A stretch of 64,000 bases of DNA from Ruminococcus sp. XPD3002 (GTDB lineage Bacteria > Bacillota > Clostridia > Oscillospirales > Ruminococcaceae), in NCBI GenBank assembly GCA_900119535.1, contig FPJT01000001.1, forward strand, positions 286,367-350,366, written 5' to 3'. Made by a program: the position numbers and the translations under genes. How positions within the stretch are numbered: the first letter of the stretch is position 1; each line of letters opens with the position of its first letter. Of the stretch, positions 24,891 to 32,167 are shown one piece after another. Below the pieces are notes generated by a model that saw nothing but the letters and a program-made list of their open reading frames with translations, was not told the DNA's origin and did no database searches.

Positions 24891-27176
24891 TCATTTAACG
24901 TTTTTTGTCGCATCCCATTTCTGTAATTCAAGAGCGTCCATAGGAGTAACGCCGTCGCCTGTATTGTATACATCGGCATTGAATTCACCTGTTTTGCTTA
25001 AGGGGTATTTCTGAGAGTTGGCATTGTTCTGAAGGATAATGAGGGCATCTGCAAGACCTGTTTCATTATCGCAGTTTGCATCGCCTGAGCGCTCGATATC
25101 GAGCTTTGAGAGTATCTGCATATTCTGCTCATAATTATCGCCTTCAAGGAGCTGATCCATGTCTTCGTTAGTGATCACTGAATCATTTGTAGCGTAGATG
25201 TAGAAAATGCCTATTGTTGTATCATAGATATCACCGCTTATGCCGTTTCTGTTAAGATCAAAGTCATTGTTGAGCTTTTCCCATTCCTGAGCAGTAATGA
25301 ATGTATTTGATTCGCCTGGATATTCTTCACCTGAGTGTAATTCAAAGAACATGAGTACATGGATATCATTTATATCAAGAATACCGTCACCGTTGATATC
25401 AGGCTTCTGCATTGTGCCTTGTTCAACTTCATCAAGATATCTATTTGTATAGACTTCATACATTGATTTGCTGTATAACACATCTCCGACCTGCATTTCT
25501 GTTTTGGAAGAATCGTAATGATATTCGCAATATATACGTACAAGCTTGGATGTTTCAACAGCGGCGTGGAAGCTTGGAATTATGTTCAGGTAATAGGCTT
25601 CTTCAAAGCATTCGGGAGAAACATCAGCATCCCTTAATACATAATCGAGTATATTATCAAGACCTGCTATGCTTTCGGCAAACATAGCATTTTCTATATC
25701 ATCAGACTCGAATAAATATTCTTTGTTATCATATTTGTTATAGAACTTTTTGCAAAGCTCAAATTCTTCTTCTGTTACTGCTTCCTTGCCTATGAGTTTT
25801 ATGTTTTCATATTTATCTGATTCACTTAAAGCTTCTTTAGGATCATAATCATCTTCATGAGTAGACATGTAGTCGCCTATGACTATCATTTTGTTCCATA
25901 GATACGTGTCGTAAATATAGTAATCATCAACATTGAAAACGCCGTCGCTGTTAAAATCAATAGTGATATCTGTATTACTCATTATATCTTCGATAACAGT
26001 GTATGAGTTCGGCGGCTCGATTTCTTTGGTTACAACAGTATAAGCCATTTTGTTATTGACGTCTGTGATAGTTTCCGCATCATTTTCAGCGTGTGCGGTA
26101 AGTATGCTGTCATAGTTGTTTTCGTAATATGAAACAAAACCGTAGTCTGCTTTCATACCGTGAGTAAAGAGGAAATGATCGATGAAAAGATCGGGCAGAT
26201 CAAAGCCGTCAAGATAACCGTTCGCCTTATTGTCGAGACTTTCCTTGAATGCGGCACATGAAGCAGCAAGGCTGTCATCGATCCTGATATTATCATATTC
26301 GTTATAAACAAAGAATGCATAGCAGTCTTTAAGATCATATATTCCGTCGTTGTTGATATCCTTGTTTATATCTTTAGCATCGATGTAATTCAGTGCTTTG
26401 ATGTAAGGTCTGTAGTCCTGATGGTTTACGTAGTATTCTGAATAACCGAATGTGTTCATATCTGTATCAGCTGCATCTGTCGGAAGAGGTGTGAGATTTG
26501 TTCCTATTGACATTGCAGCAAGAAAAGCTGTTAATTTTTTCATGATAATACTCCTTTCGTCAATGATACTTTCAGCTTCTGTAGTGGTAGTGAAGTTCAC
26601 CTGTACAGAGGATGCAGGAAGACTTGTCTGAACGTTAGTTACAGCCGCAGTATTCAGGGCGGCGGCAGGACGAGTCTCATTCCTGTTATCGTTTATGCTG
26701 TTCGGATCATTAGCCGGTTTTGCGCTTGCTGCGGAAGTTTTAACTTCTTTGCGGTCGGCGCTCTTTTCTGATACCAGCGAGGAGCGTACAGAGGAAACGG
26801 CAGCGGTCCGTGTTTCATTTATCAGAGAAGCATTCTGCGTAAATGGTACGGTTGTTGCGATATCTTCTGATGCGGTAACTGTTGTTGCCATAACTGTTAT
26901 GTCAATATCGGGATAATGCTGATCAATAATATCCTTTCTTGCAGATATCCCGCCCCATACACCTATGACAGCTGCAGCTGCGGCGACAAATGTTGTGCAT
27001 CTTATTATGGTTTTAGAGATGCCGCTGCCGTTTCTGCAATCTGTTTCACTGACTATTTCAGCCATTTTCTTTTCAAATTCGGGCGAGAAGGAATAATCGG
27101 GAATGTCACTGTTCATAATGTCATTATAAGAGTCCATGAGCTGAGCTTCGAGGGCTTTTTTTAATTTCGTATCCAT
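24891..27176 (-). CDS. Anti-sigma-like membrane protein fused in frame to a secreted dockerin protein
   Basis: The frame encodes 761 residues from ATG 27176 (a GTG at 27188 is the alternative). Residues 1-60 are a charged cytoplasmic region with K-K-A-L-E-A-Q-L and S-x-E-F-E-K-K-M, like anti-sigma partners of ECF factors. Residues 62-78 form one membrane helix. Residues 80-205 are a Ser/Thr/Ala-rich extracellular stretch. At residue 212 a second signal-peptide-like sequence begins (M-K-K-L-T-A-F-L-A-A-M), with its own ribosome site. Then come four EF-hand-like D-x-N-x-D-G-x-x-x-x-x-D segments and a C-terminal dockerin (about 685-755, D-A-N-C-D-N-E-T-G). It overlaps the sigma gene by 53 bases. 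Whether it acts as one fused protein, two proteins, or both cannot be told from sequence. Confidence 0.8.
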   Translation of the reverse strand: MDTKLKKALEAQLMDSYNDIMNSDIPDYSFSPEFEKKMAEIVSETDCRNGSGISKTIIRCTTFVAAAAAVIGVWGGISARKDIIDQHYPDIDITVMATTVTASEDIATTVPFTQNASLINETRTAAVSSVRSSLVSEKSADRKEVKTSAASAKPANDPNSINDNRNETRPAAALNTAAVTNVQTSLPASSVQVNFTTTTEAESIIDERSIIMKKLTAFLAAMSIGTNLTPLPTDAADTDMNTFGYSEYYVNHQDYRPYIKALNYIDAKDINKDINNDGIYDLKDCYAFFVYNEYDNIRIDDSLAASCAAFKESLDNKANGYLDGFDLPDLFIDHFLFTHGMKADYGFVSYYENNYDSILTAHAENDAETITDVNNKMAYTVVTKEIEPPNSYTVIEDIMSNTDITIDFNSDGVFNVDDYYIYDTYLWNKMIVIGDYMSTHEDDYDPKEALSESDKYENIKLIGKEAVTEEEFELCKKFYNKYDNKEYLFESDDIENAMFAESIAGLDNILDYVLRDADVSPECFEEAYYLNIIPSFHAAVETSKLVRIYCEYHYDSSKTEMQVGDVLYSKSMYEVYTNRYLDEVEQGTMQKPDINGDGILDINDIHVLMFFELHSGEEYPGESNTFITAQEWEKLNNDFDLNRNGISGDIYDTTIGIFYIYATNDSVITNEDMDQLLEGDNYEQNMQILSKLDIERSGDANCDNETGLADALIILQNNANSQKYPLSKTGEFNADVYNTGDGVTPMDALELQKWDATKNVK
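26541..26557 (-). promoter_or_regulatory. Internal ribosome binding site and ATG within the fused gene
   Basis: On the reverse strand AAAGGAG (26557-26551), seven bases, then ATG (26543-26541) sits in frame inside the large gene. The residues that follow read as a normal signal peptide, so a free 550-residue secreted dockerin protein (24891-26543) could be made from the same message. Confidence 0.7.
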
Positions 27177-27699
27177 TATTCTCTTCACCGCCTTCCAGTT
27201 CTTTTTTCAGAGCAGACTTAGCTCTTTGTAGTCTTTTATAGACATTTTCGGCACTGATGTTGAGCATATCCGTGATCTGTGAAACTGAATAGCCATAAAC
27301 AAACCGCAGCATAAGTATGTCTCTGTACTCATCCTTAAGCTGTTTGATAGAGAACACCACAGAGTCGAAAGAATAGCTGTCGAAGCTTACTGTTCCCGAA
27401 AGTTCTTCGGGAGCTTCGGCTGCGAAAATCTTTTTGTTGGCTCTGTATTTATCGATCGAGATGTTTCTGACAATTATAACGAGGAGCGAGGTCTGTTTTG
27501 GACAGTCGAGAGAAGAAAATTTTTCAAAATTTCTTGCGGCTCTAAGAAAGGCCTCTGATACGCAGTCTTCGGCGTCTGAGCGGTTATTGAGTATCTGCAT
27601 TGAAATATGCATCATGATATTGCGGTTTTTAAGGTACATCTGTTCAAACATATTTTTCTGGGAATTGTTTTTCAGAAGTGAAAAGCAGGCGGCGATCAA
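27124..27699 (-). CDS. ECF-type RNA polymerase sigma factor
   Basis: The 191-residue protein has sigma region 2 (about residues 18-85: Y-L-K-N-R-N-I-M-M, R-S-D-A-E-D-C-V-S-E-A-F-L-R-A) and sigma region 4 (about 115-170: L-K-D-E-Y-R-D-I-L-M-L-R-F-V-Y-G-Y-S, then I-S-A-E-N-V-Y-K-R-L-Q-R-A-K). There is no region 3 or 1.1, as in ECF sigma factors. The start is TTG 27699, nine bases after AAAGGAG; no better in-frame ATG exists. The gene end overlaps the downstream anti-sigma-like gene, the usual sigma/anti-sigma coupling. No ECF-type autoregulated promoter could be picked out upstream. Confidence 0.9.
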   Translation of the reverse strand: MIAACFSLLKNNSQKNMFEQMYLKNRNIMMHISMQILNNRSDAEDCVSEAFLRAARNFEKFSSLDCPKQTSLLVIIVRNISIDKYRANKKIFAAEAPEELSGTVSFDSYSFDSVVFSIKQLKDEYRDILMLRFVYGYSVSQITDMLNISAENVYKRLQRAKSALKKELEGGEENNGYEIKKSPRSSAHGLL

Positions 27700-27825
27700 C
27701 GTATTCAGCTCCTTTCATTAAGATAGGTGTTAGAGATCATCGGAAATAGTTCTATTTACACCGTACACAATTCATAACGATAATTTTAGCATATTTTGGA
27801 CAGTTGATTTGTAAACATTTTGTGA

Positions 27826-27854
27826 ACAAAAAAAGAGCGGACATTTCTGTCCGC
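27826..27854 (-). terminator. Intrinsic terminator of the flotillin gene
   Basis: Reverse-strand stem of 7 bp (GCGGACA/TGTCCGC; 27837-27843 with 27848-27854), loop of four bases, then TCTTTTTTT. Confidence 0.85.
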
Positions 27855-27861
27855 CCCTGTA

Positions 27862-29409
27862 TTAGTCTTCAGTCGTGTCTTCGTCCTCTGTGTCTGTTAC
27901 TTCATCGAAAATAACTGTATCGGCTGCATCTGAGTATACCTCTTCATCAAAGGTCTTTTTCTCTGACTTTGCCTCAACGGCAGTATCTTCTGTCTGCGGC
28001 TTAGCGCTTCCGAGGAAGCCAGCAAGGAGTGATCTGATGTCAACTCCAGTAGCCTCTGTAAGACCGTCGGTTATCTTAGTTGTCGAACCTATGATGTCGC
28101 CTACAAGTCTGCTTGAATTGCCTTCGCCGTACATAGTGATCTTGTCAACACTTGAAAGAGGAGCAGCTGCGTTCTTTACTACCTCAGGCAGTGCCTTGAA
28201 GTACATTTCGAGTACGGCAGCTTCACCGTATTTCTTCATAGCCTCAGCCTTAGCGTTGATACCTTCAGCTTCAGCAAGTCCCTTTGCACGGATAGCGTCA
28301 GCCTCTGCCTTACCTACGGCAGCGATACCTTCAGCTTCCTGCATCTTGGCGAATTTCTGAGCTTCAGCCTCAGCCTTCTGAGCCTCAGCTTCCTGTTCAC
28401 GCTGGAAACGGTCTGCTTCTGCTTCTTTTTTGAGCTGATAGAGCTTTGCATCGGCTTCCTGCTGAGCCTTATAGCGGTCAGCCTCAGCCTTTTTCTTGAT
28501 CTCTGCGTCGAGAGCTTTTTCCTTTACCTCAGCTTCCTTAGCCTTAAGGTCGATAGCCTTTTCCGAAGCTGCGATATCAGCGTTAGCTCTTGAGATCTCA
28601 ATGCTCTTACGCTGTTCCTCCTGCTGTATCTGGTAAGCCGCATCAGCAATAGCGAGCTGAGTATCGGCATCTTTTTTCAGTTCAGCCTGACGGATAGCGA
28701 GTTCGTTGTTTCTCTGAGCAACTTCTGTCTCGGCAGTTACACGAGCATCATTTGCTTCCTTCTTTGCGAGAGCCTTAGCGATCTCGATCTCCTTTTCGGA
28801 CTCTGCCCTTGCGATAGCAGCCTTTTTCTGTATCGTAGTAACGTTATCGATACCGAGGTTCTCGATAAGGTTCTGGTCGTCGGTGAAGTTCTGTACGTTG
28901 AATGATACGATCTCGAGTCCCATTCTGTTAAGGTCGGGAGCCGCATTTTCCTGTACCTTTTCGGCGAAAGCCTTACGGTCGTTTACCATAGCTACGAGAG
29001 TCATCTGTCCGACGATCTCACGCATATTACCTTCGAGCACTTCACGAGCTACCTTAGCGATGTAAGCTGTCTCTTTATTAAGGAAGTTCTCAGCGCCGAG
29101 CTTGATGAGCACGGGATCGCTGCTGACTTTAACGTTAACGTTTGCGTCAACGTTTATGTTGATGTAGTCTGCTGTAGGAACAGCGCTTGAAGTTTTTACG
29201 TCAACTGCGATGAGCTGGAGCTTTAATTTATCGACTCTTTCAAAGAAAGGTATACGGATGCTTGCTTTACCGATTATGATTTTTCTTCTGAGTCCCGATA
29301 TGATATAAGCTGTATCCGGGGGAGCTTTGATATATCCCATAATGAATATGAGTATAACAACTATAGCTGCGATCGCTATTGGTATGATTGTGCCTAAATT
29401 CAGTTCCAT
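27862..29409 (-). CDS. Flotillin-family (SPFH/band 7) membrane scaffold protein
   Basis: The 515-residue protein resembles YuaG/FloT of Bacillus, which organises membrane microdomains. It has one N-terminal membrane segment (about 5-25) and an SPFH domain (about 28-190, with S-G-L-R-R-K-I-I-I-G and Y-I-N-I-N-V-D-A-N-V-N-V-K). A long Ala/Glu/Lys coiled coil (about 200-400) contains many A-E-A repeats. A variable, very acidic tail follows. I start at ATG 29409, which has TGGAGGA upstream, and not at the in-frame ATG 29439. No NfeD-type partner gene is adjacent. It has its own consensus promoter and terminator, so it is probably monocistronic. Confidence 0.92.
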   Translation of the reverse strand: MELNLGTIIPIAIAAIVVILIFIMGYIKAPPDTAYIISGLRRKIIIGKASIRIPFFERVDKLKLQLIAVDVKTSSAVPTADYININVDANVNVKVSSDPVLIKLGAENFLNKETAYIAKVAREVLEGNMREIVGQMTLVAMVNDRKAFAEKVQENAAPDLNRMGLEIVSFNVQNFTDDQNLIENLGIDNVTTIQKKAAIARAESEKEIEIAKALAKKEANDARVTAETEVAQRNNELAIRQAELKKDADTQLAIADAAYQIQQEEQRKSIEISRANADIAASEKAIDLKAKEAEVKEKALDAEIKKKAEADRYKAQQEADAKLYQLKKEAEADRFQREQEAEAQKAEAEAQKFAKMQEAEGIAAVGKAEADAIRAKGLAEAEGINAKAEAMKKYGEAAVLEMYFKALPEVVKNAAAPLSSVDKITMYGEGNSSRLVGDIIGSTTKITDGLTEATGVDIRSLLAGFLGSAKPQTEDTAVEAKSEKKTFDEEVYSDAADTVIFDEVTDTEDEDTTED

Positions 29410-29743
29410 AAAACATTCCTCCATTTCGATCATAGGCATTGCAATGTATCAACTGCATGTCAGTATTATACTATGCGGGAAGAAAAATGTCAATATATCG
29501 GAGGATATGAATTATATAAAAATAAATATAACTGAGGATAAATTCAGGCATATTTGCTGAACTCAAAATGAGTTCAGACGAACTCAAAATGGATAGTATT
29601 GATTTGATGAACTGCGGATAATGACTGCGGAATGAGCTTTATCATATTGATTCGGTTATGACGTTATTCCGACAAAATATGCGTCCTGAATATGGTATAC
29701 TTTTCGGGAAAGCGTTTCAGAACAAAAAGAGAGGAAGATAACT
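29410..29743. other. Divergent intergenic region between flotillin and spoIIE
   Basis: Holds the flotillin promoter (29465-29493), a perfect 9-bp palindrome (29558-29566 with 29570-29578), a 12-bp direct repeat GAACTCAAAATG (29560-29571 and 29581-29592), and a TATACT (29696-29701) that may be the spoIIE -10 box without a good -35. A sequence near 29668 differs by one base from a Spo0A box, too weak to call. Confidence 0.5.
29465..29493 (-). promoter_or_regulatory. Sigma-A promoter of the flotillin gene
   Basis: Reverse strand: TTGACA (29493-29488), 17-base spacer, TATAAT (29470-29465). Both boxes are exact consensus. Confidence 0.88.
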
Positions 29744-31981
29744 ATGATAAGAATCAAAGGTATGAGGCTGAGCCGTGCTTCGGAGGCTGCGGCAGGATTC
29801 ATCGTTTCACTTGCGGCAGGAGCCCTTCTGTCGGGGACCGGTATCGCAGGAGTAGCATCATTTGCGGATATATCCCTTTCAGGTGCGCTTCCTATGCCCT
29901 ATTCGTCAGCTGTACTCGTGGGAGAGATTGCAAGCTGTGTACTTAGCGGAACCGTCGGAAAAAATATAGTAAAACTCTCCGCAATGATAATAATAATGAT
30001 AGCAAAGCTTTTCCTTGAAAAAGCGGACGATCCCCGCACCTGCGGCATAGTCACGGCGGTGGGAATAATCATTTCGGGCGGAGCGGTCTCGTTCCTGATC
30101 GGGGACATAGTGTACAAGATAGGGTTCTATGTGTTTTACGGCGGAGTTGCAGGCTATACTGCTTACTCCGCAGCTTCCGCTGCTGCCTGCGTAAGGCGTG
30201 AGGGAAACGTTGACCTTACAGAGCATAACGGCTGTACCTATGCGGTACTGTATACGGTGTTTATCTCCGCACTGTGTGCTGTGAAGCTGCCTGCGCTGAA
30301 TGCAGGCGTTATTGCAGGTTCGGCTGTAACTCTTCTTGCAGCGTATTATTACCGTTCGGCAGGAGGTGCGCTCTGCGGCGCTCTTACGGTCTGTGGTGCC
30401 TTTCTTGCTTCGCAGGATGCAGGTATGACGGCAGTTGTACTCCCTGCGGCAGGCTTCCTCACAGGCTGCTTCTCGCGAAAAAGAACGCTCTATTCCGCAG
30501 GACTCTTTGTTTTCCTTTGCTTTGCATTTGCTGTTCTTGCAGGCATGAAGGGGGATAGTGCCGCACTTATTGCAGATACTGTCATTGGTGGACTGCTTTT
30601 TCTTGCGCTTGCGCCGAAGTATTCGGACAGGTGGATAACTGCTGGCTCGCCCTCGGCGGAAACGGTGGCATCTCTCATCAAAGCAAGAATGGATTTCCTC
30701 AGCGACTCTATCGGAGTTATACGCAGCGAAACTGCCAAGGTATCTCTGCTTCTGGACAGGGAAGAGCCTGCGGAAGAAATATCGGATGACAGACAGAAAA
30801 GCGTGTGTGACAGCTGCTACAGGAAGTGCGACTGCTGGAACGAAAACAGAGCTGAAACGGAACGTGCATTTACCGAGCTTTCAGGGATGTCCGAGGTCAC
30901 AAAGGAGAACTTTCCCTGTGCCCTTGCGGACTGCCTTCGCAAGGACGAGCTTATCAGGGCGTTCGGTGCAGCTGCCCGTGAACGCATTGCAGGGAGAGTG
31001 ATGATGCTGCGTCAGACGGACGGCAGAAAACTTCTTGCAGAGCAGCTTCTTATGACGGAAGAAATGCTTGCGCTGGCAGGGGAGTCGGTGGACATGCGCT
31101 GTTCAGAACCTCTCAGCAAGCAGATAGCCGCAAAGCTCATGCGTCACGGACTTGCGGCGGAGAAAGTTGCGGCAGGATATGGTGAGGGCGGAAGAATACG
31201 TGCGGAGCTTTACTTCTCTGCGGAAAATGCCCCCGACAGTACGATAAGGGTATGCGACCTCATATCCGATGAGCTTGGAATACGACTTGAAAATGCAGGA
31301 CAGGTGAGTGCCCTGAGACAGGTGAGGATATGCTTGTATGAACCCTCGGCACTTATGCTTGAAGTCTACGGAGCATCTTCCTGTGCGGACGAAAGCAGTG
31401 AGAGCGGTGATACATCGGCGGTATTCTATGACGGTTCAGGTGCAGGCTATGTGGTGCTGTCGGACGGCATGGGCAGCGGTAAGGAAGCAGCTGTGGAATC
31501 ACGTATGGCAGTACGCCTTTTCCGTCGGCTGATATGCAGCGGTGCGGATGTGCCTTCCTCTGTGCGCCTTATCAACTCGGTGATGCTGACAAAGTCACGC
31601 AGCGAGCTGTTTGCAACTCTTGACGCTGTGAGGATAAGTCCCGACGGAAGCTGTGTCACGGTTATCAAGTCGGGAGCGGCTGCAACTCTTATCAACAGCG
31701 GAGGAACTCTCAGGAAAATATCGGCTCCGACCTTTCCCATAGGCATCTATGAGCAGTCCGAAGTCTACATATCTGAATATACAGTGGCATCGGGGGACAT
31801 GATAATAATGTTCTCGGACGGCGTATGCGAGAACGAGTATCCCTTCATAAGAGAACTGCTTTCGGGCGGCGGAGACCTTAAGCATATCGTGGACGAGATA
31901 TGTGCAAAAGCGGAGGTCTTCAACCCCTCTGTAAGAGCAGATGATGTGACCGTTATAGGGATACTTGTTAACCGCCGCTGA
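29744..31981 (+). CDS. spoIIE: Stage II sporulation protein E (membrane PP2C phosphatase)
   Basis: In spore formers SpoIIE dephosphorylates SpoIIAA to release sigma-F in the forespore and also acts at the polar septum. The 745-residue protein has the right architecture: about ten N-terminal hydrophobic helices (residues about 10-290), a cytoplasmic linker with C-D-S-C-Y-R-K-C-D-C-W, and a C-terminal PP2C domain (about 540-745). The last has metal-binding motifs V-L-S-D-G-M-G-S-G-K, I-M-F-S-D-G-V and R-A-D-D-V-T-V. It is a little shorter than the roughly 830 residues of B. subtilis SpoIIE. GAGGAAG precedes ATG 29744. No other spoIIA/spoIIE-cluster gene is adjacent, so it stands alone. Confidence 0.92.
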   Translation: MIRIKGMRLSRASEAAAGFIVSLAAGALLSGTGIAGVASFADISLSGALPMPYSSAVLVGEIASCVLSGTVGKNIVKLSAMIIIMIAKLFLEKADDPRTCGIVTAVGIIISGGAVSFLIGDIVYKIGFYVFYGGVAGYTAYSAASAAACVRREGNVDLTEHNGCTYAVLYTVFISALCAVKLPALNAGVIAGSAVTLLAAYYYRSAGGALCGALTVCGAFLASQDAGMTAVVLPAAGFLTGCFSRKRTLYSAGLFVFLCFAFAVLAGMKGDSAALIADTVIGGLLFLALAPKYSDRWITAGSPSAETVASLIKARMDFLSDSIGVIRSETAKVSLLLDREEPAEEISDDRQKSVCDSCYRKCDCWNENRAETERAFTELSGMSEVTKENFPCALADCLRKDELIRAFGAAARERIAGRVMMLRQTDGRKLLAEQLLMTEEMLALAGESVDMRCSEPLSKQIAAKLMRHGLAAEKVAAGYGEGGRIRAELYFSAENAPDSTIRVCDLISDELGIRLENAGQVSALRQVRICLYEPSALMLEVYGASSCADESSESGDTSAVFYDGSGAGYVVLSDGMGSGKEAAVESRMAVRLFRRLICSGADVPSSVRLINSVMLTKSRSELFATLDAVRISPDGSCVTVIKSGAAATLINSGGTLRKISAPTFPIGIYEQSEVYISEYTVASGDMIIMFSDGVCENEYPFIRELLSGGGDLKHIVDEICAKAEVFNPSVRADDVTVIGILVNRR

Positions 31982-32067
31982 TTATATCACAGGGGACATT
32001 TGTTCACTTCTTGTTTCTGTTCATAGTTTGTACAGCAAAAACGGCAAATTGCACTAAATGATACAGC

Positions 32068-32093
32068 AATTTTTAGTGTAACGTCTAAAAATT
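32068..32093 (+). promoter_or_regulatory. Inverted repeat upstream of the glg promoter
   Basis: A perfect 9-bp inverted repeat (AATTTTTAG at 32068-32076, CTAAAAATT at 32085-32093) with an 8-base spacer ends 21 bases before the -35 box of glgB. It could bind an activator; no terminator-like T-run follows. Confidence 0.45.
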
Positions 32094-32114
32094 GGGCGTG
32101 TATACCAAAAATAC

Positions 32115-32143
32115 TTGAATAATAGTTCTGTTTCTGTTAAAAT
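32115..32143 (+). promoter_or_regulatory. Promoter of the glgBCDA operon
   Basis: TTGAAT (32115-32120), 17 bases, TAAAAT (32138-32143), then AAAGGAGG before ATG 32168. Confidence 0.75.
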
Positions 32144-32167
32144 GAATATAGCAAAGGAGGCTGAATT

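Noticed and set aside
29660-29680. Spo0A box upstream of spoIIE
   Set aside because: The best match to TGTCGAA has an inserted base, too weak to call.
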